Assembly: GCA_949316235.1 (NCBI GenBank)
Contig: OX438749.1
Span: forward strand, 17,438,414-17,502,413
Length of the DNA: 64,000 nucleotides
Origin: Oegoconia quadripuncta
Taxonomy: Eukaryota; Arthropoda; Insecta; Lepidoptera; Autostichidae
Direction: 5' to 3'
Positions 1 through 10,208 of the stretch are shown here, in pieces. The notes under the pieces were generated by a model. It was given only the letters and a program-made list of their open reading frames with translations. It was not told the DNA's origin and ran no database searches. How positions within the stretch are numbered: the first letter of the stretch is position 1; the number at the start of each line of letters is the position of its first letter. The position numbers were made by a program, and so were the translations under genes.

Positions 1-429
1 GAGTATTCTGTACCGTTCCTGACGATAAATCCCAAACCAATTTTTTAATACATGCCAAACAATTCTTTTATCAGTCGAAATAATTCCTACTTTGGAGTCG
101 TGTATCAAAAAAATTGGTCTACAATTCTGTCCGCAGACTGTTTAAAACAGTAACGAGTGTCTCCCTCTATATACCACCAAGTCTCTTTTAATTAATAAAA
201 TAACCTAAGCCGTTAATAATTTGTAAAGTTTGTAGTCCGAAACAATATCTTAGGTACAAAATATAATTAAGTTTATTTATATTTATGGCCGAATGGGGTG
301 TGATGTAAATGAATATTTGTAAATTGATATCACATTGTGTAAGATATAAAAGGTATGTTAGGTATGTGAGTAATTTATTGAATCAAAATATAACACCATT
401 AAAACTGACTGCGTTTGTTTTTCTTTCAT

Positions 430-548
430 CAACACCATATCACATAAATCCTTCGTGCCGTGTGGTTTCAACACCCAAAAAGAATGGAACCAACCCGTTT
501 CTTCCCGTGGGTGTCGTCAAAGACGATTATAGGACTTTCCACCATACA
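430..548 (+). repeat. Dispersed repeat fragment, CCCGTGGGTGTCGT core
   Basis: The core around 506..525 (cttcccgtgggtgtcgt followed by a degenerate gcgactaagggat) recurs at 16030..16215 on this strand and at 33575..33765 and 21255..21320 on the other. The surrounding words (tgtggtttc, gaaccaac, tttccacca) are also shared. No coding frame is visible. It probably comes from the non-coding part of a retrotransposon, but the parent element is not in the window. Confidence 0.6.
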
Positions 549-632
549 CATAGCGCCACTAAGCACTAAGCTTGTATTATGGATACCAGATAGTTGATAA
601 ATCACACTAAAAATACATTTTGTAAATATATC
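549..632 (-). repeat. SINE family B, 3' fragment
   Basis: The minus strand carries the family B 3' body (tggtatccataatacaagc, then ttagtg and ggcgct) seen in full at 53763..54034. The tRNA-like head is missing, so this is a 5'-truncated or eroded copy. Confidence 0.65.
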
Positions 633-734
633 TAGGGGTTTTCTACCCCTAAGAATACAAGCGAATAAAATAAAACGGCTAAATCGATTTTGATAAACCA
701 TATCTAAGAACAATCGTTAGAAAACCTGCTTTCA

Positions 735-855
735 AATAAAAAAACCGCATCCAAATCGGTTCACCCGTTTAAGAGCTACGGTGCCACAGACAGACATGTA
801 CACACTTAGCGGTCAAACCTATCCTCTTTTTGCATTGAAGGTTAAAAAACCGGAA
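735..855 (+). repeat. Dispersed repeat family E fragment
   Basis: The phrase aaatcggttcacccgttt followed by a cagacagacatg stretch and a terminal ggttaaaaa is shared with 37861..38035 and 38840..39068. The family is non-coding in every copy here. It may be the 3' part of a retrotransposon, but the class is not established. Confidence 0.55.
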
Positions 856-869
856 TACAACAATTCCAT

Positions 870-1034
870 CAATTTTGCTTCGCGACAGACTGAGATAAGA
901 TAGTGGTACTAACTAGACGGACACATAAATACCTACTACCAACCAAACGGAACATCTACTAAAATATGCACCCCGCCGGGAATCGAAACCGCGACCGCCT
1001 TTTTGTTAACCGTATGTTGCTTACATGAGAAACT
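870..1034 (-). repeat. SINE family A, head and partial body
   Basis: The minus strand shows a degenerate tRNA-like head (B box as ggtttcgattccc at about 977..989) and then the family A body (ccgtttggttggtagtaggt). The 3' half with the gcacaacggg end is absent. It is older and more diverged than the copies at 13456..13784 and 62597..62915. Confidence 0.6.
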
Positions 1035-1462
1035 TTAATGTTTTTATTGCCAAAACCGAATCGAATGCACACAAAAGTGCGGCCACGTTAATAATTTTAA
1101 ATGTCGCCAAATTATCCGCCAAATGCTTACCACCCCGTAGAGAATCGGGCGCCGACTTTGACACCCGATAGCCGTGTAATGGGGCAGCTTGGGCAGGCGC
1201 ACGGCACTCGGCGCGTCGTGTGACATAGCACTCATTCGACCAAGAACGATTTTGTAATGAGTGGAAGTAATGTAATGTATAGTATTTTAAAACAAATGTA
1301 CCGGTTGGGAATTCTTACCACCAACTAGCTTCGTCATAAAATTGCAGTTAATTCAAGTATAAACGATCTAAAAAAAATTCGAACACCTATGGATTTCTAA
1401 AGAAAGCTTATTACAAAATATCAGACTATTTATATAATAATCGTCCCTGGACATAATCAGCT

Positions 1463-1795
1463 CGTTCGTGTGCCAGGCTATTTCACAATTTTATTAATGA
1501 ATTATAAAAACCTTCTTGTAATACAAAAACCTGTTCTTAAAAGAGTGACCCCTCGAGTTTTGCTTGTTCTTCTCAGGGGTAAACTGCATTTTGAAAAAGC
1601 AGCAGCTTAAAAAATATAAAATTGACTATTTTAAGTTTTAAGACTACAAAGTCGAAGGTGGAAGCGTACTGACCCGGAAACCCCAACACATTTGGAGGAC
1701 TGGCTATCTTATCTCTGACAACCCTGTGTACCCTAAGTGTACCCTGTGTACCTACAAAATAAAGCATTTTTGACTTTGACAACTGAAAATTGCAA
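1463..1795 (+). mobile_element. 5'-truncated non-LTR retrotransposon end (NLTR-1) with a SINE piece inside
   Basis: The 3' untranslated region and tail match the copies at 8243..8448 (+) and 3409..4166 (-): tgccaggctatttcacaat, cctgttcttaaaagag, and a polyadenylation-type end tacaaaataaag followed by tttttgacttt. There is no coding sequence left. The body is interrupted by a 72-bp piece of SINE family A (1651..1722) that the 8.3-kb copy lacks. Confidence 0.75.
1651..1722 (-). repeat. Internal SINE family A fragment nested in NLTR-1
   Basis: The bases gtcgaaggtggaagcgtact to ctctgacaacc match the middle of SINE family A (for example 62660..62735). Both the tRNA head and the 3' end are missing, so this is an internal fragment only. 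The comparison copy of NLTR-1 at 8243..8448 is uninterrupted here, so the fragment arrived secondarily. Confidence 0.75.
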
Positions 1796-1878
1796 ATTGA
1801 CAACTCACGAGTGCTTCAACGAGTTCTGTTTGACTTACAAAGCTTTATTATGAAAAGTATTGTATAAACGTCAAAGCA

Positions 1879-1955
1879 CCCCGCCATGCCAAAGTAGAAT
1901 TGAACCTGACAATTCTCAGGGTGCTGACACAATCTTAACCACTGTGCTACGGGGG
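1879..1955 (-). pseudogene. tRNA-like sequence (tRNA pseudogene or SINE head)
   Basis: Read on the minus strand this is 77 nt with an A box TAGCACAGTGG, a B box GGTTCAATTC, and ends CCCCG / CGGGG that could pair as a short acceptor stem. The T-arm does not pair well and no convincing anticodon arm is visible, so a working tRNA is unlikely. The spacing of the two boxes would suit an RNA polymerase III promoter. No SINE body recognised elsewhere in the window follows it. Confidence 0.4.
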
Positions 1956-2268
1956 TTTATTTAATATACCCTGGACAAGCTTCGCAGCCTTAAGTTACGG
2001 ATAATCATCATTAGTTATTTCGCTCTTACACTCCATTTATTTTATATAATTATTAGGGCAGTAATAGCAGTGGTTAGTGAACTCACGTTTCATTTTGTAA
2101 AGTGATGTTAAAGCGCGATTATAATGAAATAGTACGGAATTTAAACCCTAGTAAGTGACTACAGACGTTTTCGACAGTTGTTTTATATTACAGAGGGCGG
2201 AGTGTGAGTTTTGTTTCGACTTAACCCTTAGGTACGCCACTAAGCATCATGGCCTTTAGTATTTTTAA

Positions 2269-2395
2269 CTTTACCATCGCGTTTGCGTTTACGAAAAAAG
2301 TCCCTATGAAAAAAATCGCTTTGCAAACTATCAGCTAGAGGCGCTGCACATTTCTCCATACAAATCGTCACGTAAACGTGAACGCGGTAGTAAAG
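2269..2395. mobile_element. 127-bp MITE, TTAA type
   Basis: Inverted ends CTTTACCATCGCG.. and ..CGCGGTAGTAAAG pair over about 25 bp. The flanks are TTAA (2265..2268) and TTAC (2396..2399), consistent with a TTAA target site with one change. An equal-length copy lies at 23545..23671. It is non-coding and would need a transposase supplied elsewhere, possibly piggyBac-like given the TTAA site. Confidence 0.75.
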
Positions 2396-2617
2396 TTACA
2401 AAACCGTTTTTGTAGTTTTTACACAGGTAGTGAAAGCACGACGTTTCAGTTTGACAAGTGCGAATGTTTAAATCAAAAGATATAAAGCCGGGCATTTGCG
2501 CTAATATGAAGGTACCGCCACTGGCGATGCTAGAATGCTCACAACGGAATTCAGCTGTTTTGATTTTTTTTAATTGTGATCAAATAGTGCCTCGAGGAAA
2601 AACTTGTGCCACTATAT

Positions 2618-2742
2618 TTACAAAAGAAAAAATGTATTTATGTAGTATATCAACCATCTGGTATCCACAACACAAGCCTACAGTTGCTTAGTGTGGAACT
2701 AGATGACGCTATGTGTATGTCTAAGGATATTTATTTATTTAT
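2618..2742 (+). repeat. SINE family B, 3' half
   Basis: It contains aaaaaatgtatttatgtag, tatcaaccatctggtatcca, and gcttagtgtggaactagatg, followed by a short atttatttatttatt tail. The tRNA-like head is absent. It matches the 3' half of 40786..41003. Confidence 0.75.
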
Positions 2743-2783
2743 TATGGTTTAAGAGTTGTAAATAAATATCATAATCATGCTAA

Positions 2784-2963
2784 TGACAGATTGGTGTAAT
2801 GGGTAGTGACTCTGCCTTCGAAGCGGATTCCAATCCAGTTAGAGGCATATGTTTGTATGATGAATACGGATGTGTACCCGAGTTATGGATGTTTTTCATT
2901 TATATGTGTATTTATTTATAAAAAAAATATATTTGCGTAGTATATCATTTGGTATCCAATTCT
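2784..2963 (+). repeat. SINE family B, head plus partial body
   Basis: The head (gattggtgtaatgggtagtg) is followed by a decayed B box (gattccaatccag) and the body words gcatatgtttgtatgatgaa and gagttatggatgtttttcat. The sequence stops after tttggtatccaatt, so the 3' end is missing. It lies head-to-tail just after the 3' half at 2618..2742, as two separate insertions or one rearranged copy. Confidence 0.75.
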
Positions 2964-3408
2964 AATTCCATAATATCCAATAGAAGACTAAAAATTGTAA
3001 TATGTAGGCGTAGTAGACATCAGCCTCCTTGGCATAATATAGCAGGCGAGATAAAGGTTTATGTCGCGCGACATATTAGGTATTTGTCTTGCTCCTACAA
3101 ACTATCACACTTATACTCCTACGTCGCGCGTGACAAACGCTGTCGTGACAAACGCTGTCATGCTACGCAGGGTGACTTTGTATGATACACGTGGGCTGAT
3201 GATGCAGTCGGGACCTATCTCCGGAACTGCATTAAAGTCTGATGTTTCGTCACTCCTTGCGGTTCAATTATAAATTTAATCTACATATCTTATAATTAAA
3301 TAGAGTGCACTGGGGCCAGTTTTTCAACCATATGGTATATATCTCGTAAACAGATGGTTGAATTAGCCAGTTAGTTGCGAATCTTTATTGTACCTACATT
3401 AAAAAACG

Positions 3409-4166
3409 TCAAATCAAATCAAATCAAAAATACTTTATTTTGTAGGTGCACAGGGTACACTTCAAATAGTCAGATTTTATATTTTCAACGCTACTGCTTG
3501 TTCAAAAGGCAATTTTCCCTTGAGAAGAACAAGCAAGAAACTCGAGAGGTTGCTCTTTTAAAAAAAAGGTTTTTACATTACAAAATTATTAATTATTATT
3601 TTATATTATACTATAATATTTCATTATTAATTGTGAAATAGTCTGGTTATGCGAACGGGCTGGTTATGTCCATGAATGTTTATCATCTAAATAATCTGAT
3701 ATTTTATAATATGCTTTCTTAATAAGCTTCTGTTTTATAGTATCTTTAAATTTATTGAAAGGAAGATTTTGTATATATCAACAGGAAGCTTATTGAAAAA
3801 GCGTATACATAGTCCTTTGAATGAATTACTGACTTTGCGGAGGCGACTTATGTGACCTGCAAGTTTATCTTTATTTCTTGTATTGACATCATGTTTATCA
3901 CAATTTTTCCTAAATGATGCTATATATTTTTTGACATATAGTATTAGATTTTCAAACATGTGCTGTGACGAAAAGGTTAGAATATTATACTCTTTAAATC
4001 TGTCTCTAAGTGACACTGCAGGTCTCAATTGATAAATTGCGCGAACGGCTCGTTTTTGCAAAACAAAGATTGTATTTATGTCCGCGGCATTTCCCCACAG
4101 CAAGATGCCGTAAGACATCAGGCTATGGAAATAACTAAAATATACTAATCTAGAGGAACTTAACAT
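3409..4166 (-). mobile_element. 5'-truncated non-LTR retrotransposon (NLTR-1)
   Basis: On the minus strand the element ends in AATAAAGTATTTTTG and a pentamer-type tail (four TTTGA units, 3409..3428). Upstream are its 3'UTR and the C-terminal part of ORF2 (3735..4166). The 3'UTR is shared with 1463..1795 and 8243..8448. The 5' part, including endonuclease and the reverse-transcriptase palm, is missing, which is the usual result of incomplete target-primed reverse transcription. Confidence 0.85.
3735..4166 (-). pseudogene. Non-LTR ORF2, C-terminal domain remnant (143 aa)
   Basis: The open frame gives 143 residues. It has the post-catalytic thumb-like segment typical of Jockey/CR1-type ORF2 proteins: SYGILLWGNAADINTIFVLQ then KRAVRAIYQL near residues 18-47, and a tail with RFFNKLPVDI. 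The same block occurs, diverged, in the chimeric protein at 24584..26091 (FWGNATDNEQVFIAQKR). No catalytic reverse-transcriptase motif (A, B or C) is present, so it is not an enzyme. The frame is intact, which suggests a fairly young insertion. Confidence 0.8.
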
Positions 4167-5862
4167 AACCTAACCAATCCGCTCGAAGCAGCACAGTTTT
4201 CTGCGTACAATAAATCCACTGGAGCTCTTGAACTCTTGAACTCATTTTCACTAATTACCACAAGTTTTAGAGCTAGCGGGATTACTCCGAACAATGTAGC
4301 TGAAAGACGTTTAAAAATAATCTGCACCCAAAAACATGTAAATTAAAATCTTAAATATTGCCCGAGCAAATCTACGAATTCTTTAATTTTAACTAACATT
4401 TCATTGTGCGTTTTCGTTCGGAAATCTACATGAATCTAAACAATAACCTATTACACACGGCAACGTATACTTCCCAATCTACCACAAGATAAGGCATAGC
4501 TAATTAACATGTATTTATTAATAATAACTTGTGCAACGAAATCACTGGAGTGAAAACTAAATACAAATCCATCTTAATATTATTTGTAAGTAAATACGTA
4601 ACTGATACCTGTAGAATTTTTAAAGCCAGTGGCCATGACATGTACGCAGGCGAACACAGATCATGATCAGATCGAGTTTCAGTAGAAATAAAATTGTATG
4701 ATCAATATTAGATCGACTCTATCGAAGCACGGCCAAAAACAATCAGACGTAATAGATACATCACGTCTCTATTTATCTGAAATACTACATGTCATATAAA
4801 TAGAGACGTCTACGTATATGTCAACAACTTCTATTTATTTAATATGCCCTATTTCTTTCGTTACAGTAAAAAACTCATCCGGTATATGTATGTGCTTCAT
4901 GTTTCTTCACTCGTCAGAATAACACACCCTAGAATTCTATTGTTTATTGACGAGTAACCCTATAATAAAGTTCTCCTTCATCAGTCGTTTTCATTGCTAG
5001 CCTTAGGCCTTATCTTACAATGCCTTAGGGAAAGTCGAAATAGTGGTTTTTCGAAGATATGGTGTTGTCGAAGTATTGTTCTGCCTGCCTTACTATATTT
5101 TTTCGAAGTAAGCAACATGTCGAAATAATGAACTCGAGTCTAGCCGTAGTCCACCACGCTGGTGAGAGCTTGGCAGACATTTACATTACTTCTCGACTAC
5201 TCTAATTCTTTATTCAATTTTGAATAGACCCACAGACAAACCTCAGTTGCCCGCCGTACGAGGAAGGCATGAATTACAAACTAATTACAGTGTATGCAAA
5301 TGAAGGCATTCATTTTCAAATGATTCAATTCGGCGGGGAGCGAGTTTTCATTTAGTCCGGTTATCGTTTGGCACTTATCTTCCACCTCGGTCGGAGTAAT
5401 AAATATCGTGCACATTGGAAGAGTTATTTCAAAATTTTACGTCTCGTATAAATACTAATTTCTGATGATTACAATAGGACGTGAGTCTATGTAATTAGCT
5501 TATCGCGATGCGGTACTATGGCCAGTTTGTACAAATAAATTAGTTTTATTTTCTTTTTATGAAAAGTACGGAGACGCGTTTGACCTTAACTTGCAGGGCT
5601 TAAACGAACATCTCAGCGCGACTAGACATAGAGTCACGTTCGAGACAGACTACATCTCTCAAAGCCTCAAGTCAAGCGACAGCCAATCAGCGGCAAGAGA
5701 CTGTGACTATGTCGCGCGCGACTCTTTCTCACTCGAATCGCTCTAAGTTGTAGTAGCCTTGCTGATGGAAAGTGATGATGTAGACGAAGAATAACCCCGA
5801 GATTCCTTAAACATAAAGGTCATACTTTAACGATCCGAATTATGAAGGAATCAAAACGGTTA
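4167..5862. other. Non-coding stretch, few recognised repeats
   Basis: No convincing gene is seen. It holds a solo arm of the TIR element described at 51861..52234 (4836..4886: atatgccctatttctttcgt to actcatccggtata) and a CpG-richer patch at 5575..5745 with a CCAATCAGCGGC word. Near 5755..5800 there is a short piece related to the repeat at 39478..39640 (ctgatggaaagtgatgatgt). Confidence 0.6.
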
Positions 5863-5991
5863 GGCCCGTATTCAGATGACCTTAAGTTTACGCTTGAGAA
5901 TCTGTTGCATAGTAAAACAGTAGCAAACAAAATAATATTGGGACTCTCTCTCTCTCCATCTCAATCTCAAGATCGATTTATTAAACGGCAC
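5863..5991. mobile_element. 129-bp MITE with TTA target-site duplication
   Basis: The left end GGCCCGTATT and the right end aagatcgatttattaaacggcac are imperfect inverted repeats. TTA flanks both sides (5860..5862 and 5992..5994). The internal phrase gagaatctgttgcatagtaa recurs in 7290..7432 (inverted) and in 30120..30213. Three-base TTA/TAA duplications are typical of PIF/Harbinger elements, but the assignment rests on that alone. Confidence 0.8.
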
Positions 5992-6102
5992 TTAGTAGAA
6001 ACCTTCCTCGCGCCTAGTAGTCCTAATATGGAAAGGAGTAGTGGAATGACTTCATGCAATTCCAACGCATGCACTCTCCGAAATGTATCGTATAAAACAC
6101 TG

Positions 6103-7050
6103 ATAGGTGTTACCGTACTACAGCGTTCAAGGCTCCGCAATTTAGCAGTTTATTCATGAATTTTCACATTGTTTGTATATAAATGCCGTTTGAACCGGTA
6201 TTTTACACTGAAATTTACATTACACAACAATAAAGAAAAGACTTTTTTTAATTCATTCAACTATAAAAAGTTAGTCATGAAGTAAAGAGTTATCCACTGT
6301 ATCTAAATTATTCGTGTCACTCTAGTCTAATCGAATATTAACACGTGCCGGGATACATTATCTGACACAGAAGTATACAGGGTGAAATTTAATTCGTGTA
6401 TTTCCTGTTTACTGGTGACTCCACTCCTGATTACGAACAACTTTCCCCAAGGAATCATACCCAAATTCAATCAAAAATTTTTGATTACCCATACAAAGCA
6501 AACCACTGTGAAACCACCTTTACTATGGAGGTCCAAAAATTTTCGGCTGCATTCGGCGATGGTTCCCAGTAAAAAGTTGTTCATAATCAGCAGTAGAGTC
6601 ACCAGCTGAAAACTGTTGAACTTTCATACTAAAGGTGGTTTCAGAATGGTTTGCTTTGCATGGGTAACCGAAAATTTTTTCATCGAATTCGACTATGGTT
6701 CCTTGGCGAAAGTTGTTCGTAATCAAGAGTGGCGTCACCAGTTAATGGGAATTACACAAATTCAAATTCACCACTATGCTTCTGTGTCTGATATTGTATT
6801 CCGGCACGTGTTAATATTCGATTAGACTAGAGTGACACGAATAATTAGATACAGTGGATCACTCTTTACTTCAAAACTAACTTTTTATAGTTGAATGAAT
6901 TAAACAAAGTCTTTTCTTTATTGTTGTGTAATGTGAATTTCAGTGTAAAATACCGGTTGAAACGGCATTCATATACAAACAATGTCAAAATTCATGAATA
7001 AACTGCTAAATTGCGGAGCCCTGAACGCTGTAGTAGGGTAACACCTACAT
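6103..7050. repeat. 948-bp imperfect palindrome (foldback structure)
   Basis: The left arm 6103..6549 is closely matched, with scattered mismatches, by the reverse complement of the right arm 6603..7050, leaving a loop of about 53 bp. Landmarks: taggtgttaccgtactacag at 6103 against the reverse complement of ctgtagtagggtaacaccta near 7028; ctctagtctaatcgaatatt at about 6321 against its inverse near 6820. The centre of each arm is one half of the MITE type seen at 45584..45843. The long arms show no open frame beyond short ones. Confidence 0.9.
6378..6774. mobile_element. MITE forming the centre of the palindrome
   Basis: The left end cagggtgaaatttaattcgt follows TA; the right end is aattcaaattcacca. 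The same inverted ends and internal words (cctgtttactggtgactcca, ggtttcagaatggttt, aatcaagagtggcgtcacca) make up the 260-bp MITE at 45584..45843. The copy here is longer because a segment resembling the right arm (gatggttcccagtaaaaagt, 6558..6600) lies again in the loop. Confidence 0.75.
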
Positions 7051-7289
7051 AGTACTCCTAAGTTCTATGATGTGCCCCGGGTAAATTGTATATCTATAGA
7101 TCTCCTCTCAGTCAGTATTTACTGAGAGAAAATAAAGTACACACTTAACTAAGGATCGTATTAATAAAATGAACTCACGATTGAGATAAATTTAAGTCGA
7201 CACTTGGGTTATAATTCAATGTGCAAATTTTTACAAAAAAAATGTATTAAGAGAAGGCTTGATCTCAATCTTGAAATAAGGCTCTAAGA

Positions 7290-7432
7290 CCTGCATTAAT
7301 AAATGGTTCTTGAGATTGAGAGCACGTCTCAGTATCAATACTATTTTTTTTATACTGTTTTAATAAGCAACAGATTCTCATACGTCAACTCAAGGTCGTT
7401 TTAATCTTGAGAACGGTTTATTAATACGGGCC
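7290..7432. mobile_element. 143-bp MITE, inverted relative to the 5863 copy
   Basis: The ends gacctgcattaataaatgg and ccgttctcaag/ggtttattaatacgggcc are inverted repeats. TTA follows the right end (7433..7435) and TAA precedes the left. The reverse complement carries the internal phrase gagaatctgttgcttattaa of the 5863..5991 copy. The two copies lie on either side of the 6103..7050 palindrome in opposite orientation. Confidence 0.75.
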
Positions 7433-7435
7433 TTA

Positions 7436-8242
7436 GTCTATAGATTTTTCTATACTTTATAGCAAGTAACCAAGAAGTAGCGCAATCGGAACCGATCAGG
7501 TTAATTCTAGGTCGGGCTAATTCTACGTCAGGCAGGGTAGGTAATGATCGCCCCGAAACAGTGATACAAATCGCACCGACACGCGTTCTAACGTAATCAC
7601 TTAATTATTAGGCGACATTTTATAGCTCCTAGGGTTGTCTCTTACTAACATACACGATGTATTTAAGAATATACAGTAACTTTGCTGGGTGATTTGGATC
7701 CACTCTGTAATCTTATAAAAATTCAGTGTGCTATGCATATTTTTGTATTACAGTAAAAGCTTTTAAGAGTTTACGATAGCGACCACTTTCCACATAAACT
7801 GTAATCGATCACATGTAAAAAATTAAGCCATATTTTCAGTATTTTAGTAATAAAAGTTGAAGTTGGTAAGGTCTAGTTTGTTCCGTAAGTTTGTATGAGT
7901 GAATTCGGTTTAAATTTGTAAGTTATTGGTGGAATTATTTCGTCGTTTTTACCTTTTTCTGCAAAAAATAAAAATATCGAAACAATTATAATATAAACTG
8001 AATCTTTTACATGTATGTAAAAAATTCAGTTTATACCTTCAAACAAACTGGACCCTTTGTTACTAAAGCCTTTGTTTAACAAACAAAAAATATATTTATA
8101 ATTAATTATAAAAATACAGATATTAGAAAATATCCTTTTCCACACATATGAAAATGAATGAATTTTTGATCGACTACAAAAATCTAGCAGTTTATACTTG
8201 ATTGAATTTTAGATGATAATCATCAGTAGAGATAACCAATTC
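7436..8242. other. AT-rich non-coding stretch
   Basis: No coding frame, RNA gene or recognised repeat is seen. There is a local inverted pair (aaactgaatcttttacatg and catgtaaaaaattcagttt, about 7994..8032) that could fold into a hairpin of some 15 bp. Confidence 0.5.
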
Positions 8243-8448
8243 GTATGCCAGGCTATTTCACAATTAATAATGAAAAAAAATTTGCCTTTTTGTAATGTAA
8301 AAACCTGTTTTTAAAAGAGCAACCCTTCGAGTTTTTCCCTTGAAAATTGCCTTTTGAATAAGCAGTAGCTTAAAAAATGTAAAATCCGACTATTTTAAGT
8401 GTACCCTCTGTACCTACAAAATAAAGTATTTTTGACTTTGTCTTTGAA
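8243..8448 (+). mobile_element. NLTR-1 3' end, 5'-truncated
   Basis: A 206-bp copy of the 3'UTR ends in tacaaaataaagtatttttg and a short ctttgtctttgaa tail. It is the uninterrupted counterpart of 1463..1795 and shows the original sequence around the site where that copy gained a SINE fragment. No coding sequence remains. Confidence 0.8.
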
Positions 8449-8697
8449 TCGAAAATAAATTCGATATTCATAACAAAAGCATATGACAGTGGAAACATAC
8501 TTTGAATTTGAACTATGACACCAACACCATTCTATACAGGGTTAGTTGAAAAAGGGGGTACTAAGCCGAAAGGGGACAAAAATTTTTAACCTTGGGTATG
8601 TGTTTTGCTTATGTTACTTAAGTGAGGTTTAAAATTTTTATTATAAAAAAGTCCCATATGAAAATGACCAATCTGTTGTACAGACAGTCTTCTTCTT

Positions 8698-8899
8698 CAA
8701 TTTAAGAGCTATGCTCTTGTCGGTGGAGTAACGACCATGGCTCTCTACTCTCCGCCCTCGTTTTAACCTCTTGGTACGACACGACATTCAACTTTTCTTT
8801 CACTTGGTCAAAGTAATTACGCCTAGTTCTTCCCCTTCCTCTCTTTCCTTCAATCTTTCCCTCAATTATGTTCTTCAAAAAAATATCGTGTCGTATCAA
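8698..8899 (-). pseudogene. RTE-like reverse transcriptase, C-terminal fragment
   Basis: The minus frame gives about 65 residues: RHDIFLKNIIEGKIEGKRGR, then GRTRRNYFDQVKEKL, then VSYQEVKTRAE, ending in LLHRQEHSS and a stop. This pattern (basic GKRGRGR, an F/Y-x-x-Q-x-K-E-K motif, HRQ before the stop) is familiar from the extreme C-terminus of insect RTE-type ORF2 proteins. The 3' side ends in gaagaagaag. The catalytic domains are missing. A second end of this type lies at 20205..20290. Confidence 0.7.
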
Positions 8900-9975
8900 G
8901 TGACAAACAGTAGTACTGGAAATTTTTTTTTTTTGAAAAAGAATGCCCTTGGTATCGTTTTCCGTTCCCCTTTTCGATTAACATTATATCTTTACCACAA
9001 AACCCTAACACTGAGCAAAAGGCAAACAAAAATAACACAACTAACCGCAGCCCTACATTACTCACACCGCGTCGTCGTCGACCGCACCTACTTTTTATTA
9101 TATCAATTTGTGTCCATTGAAGGCGCAATTTTTGGACTAATTCCTTTATAATTGCGGGATCGACCATTGAGCTCCACTGCCATGTGAAGTTACCCTTATC
9201 TGATCAAGATACCGCGCCCACTGGCCATTACAAATGGTACCAAAGTTCTGCCTAATGACAATTTCGACTGTATCATGGTATTTGGCTGTGAAAGAAAATT
9301 TAATAGGTACACTAATGTTTTCATAGCCATTGAATAGGTGTATGACGGTTTCATAATTGATTATTTTACGCAATAGGTTCGCGTTTAACGTAAGTCGTAC
9401 TAGTACGTAACTTGCTCATTAATCAAGAGCCAAACAATCATAATGTAAAAGATAGAGAGAATCCTGAAGTTACTGAATAGCTCACCCGATTCAAAGCGAG
9501 GATACGATCCAAGGAGAAGCATTACTCGCTCAGAGGTTAGCCAGTACACATCCAATTAAACTAAACACGTAATCATTGTTTTACTGGTAGAATGAGCCAA
9601 TGAAGTATACGTCATGGTCGGTCAAATTCGAAATGTAATAAAATGAAAAAACTTCAATTACAAAATAAAGCGAAGTCTTCTGTTAGAAAATCGAATGATT
9701 ATTTTTGAGAGGTCAGGTTCTTATGGATGCATTTTAGAAGGTCTAAAGCCCGAATCCCCACCCGCTTATTAACTTTAATAGCCCCCTAGTGATATGAGAT
9801 TTGTGTCAGACTTCAGAGGTCAAATTATCAGTAATTTCAATACTGATATTGATAACTGAATACACTCGTATCACTCAATAGATTCCATTAACAAATGGGC
9901 TATTCTGTAAAAATTTTAGTCTATTCTCGTTATGATTGCGATATAATGTCAAAGAACCGTAAAATAACGCCTAGA
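8900..9975. other. Non-coding stretch without recognised repeats
   Basis: Opposing short frames at 8771..9167 overlap one another and show no recognisable domain; they are taken as chance. No RNA gene or repeat family from elsewhere in the window was seen. Confidence 0.5.
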
Positions 9976-10208
9976 ATGCCATTATCATCATCATATTAGC
10001 AGCCCTAGGACGTCCGCTGCTGAAAATAGAACTCGTAGACTTCCAGAACGACCGGTTGAAAGCTGCCTACATTCAATGATTTCGGGTGACAGGTTTACTG
10101 CCCACCTTGAGGGTGGATATCCCACGCTGCGCTTGCCGGTGTATAGTCTTCACTCCAGAACCTTAATGCCCCACCGACCCAGTTTTTCGAGCTGTGCCCT
10201 ACCCAAGT
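9976..10208 (-). pseudogene. RTE-like ORF2 3' end, decayed
   Basis: The plus strand begins attatcatcatcatattagca followed by cctaggacgtccgctgctga. Its reverse complement is a decayed form of the stretch that encodes a W-T-S-F-G-stop C-terminus in the 12440..12565 copy, followed by tgatgatgatg. The reading frame is broken throughout. Confidence 0.6.

Noticed and set aside
5842..6159. 105-residue plus frame spanning a MITE and the start of the palindrome
   Set aside because: It begins outside the MITE, crosses its target site and enters the palindrome arm; no protein family is recognisable.
8862..9167. 101-residue minus frame with a hydrophobic stretch
   Set aside because: It overlaps another frame on the opposite strand, and its leucine/phenylalanine-rich part comes from AT-rich DNA; no start context or splice sites support it.
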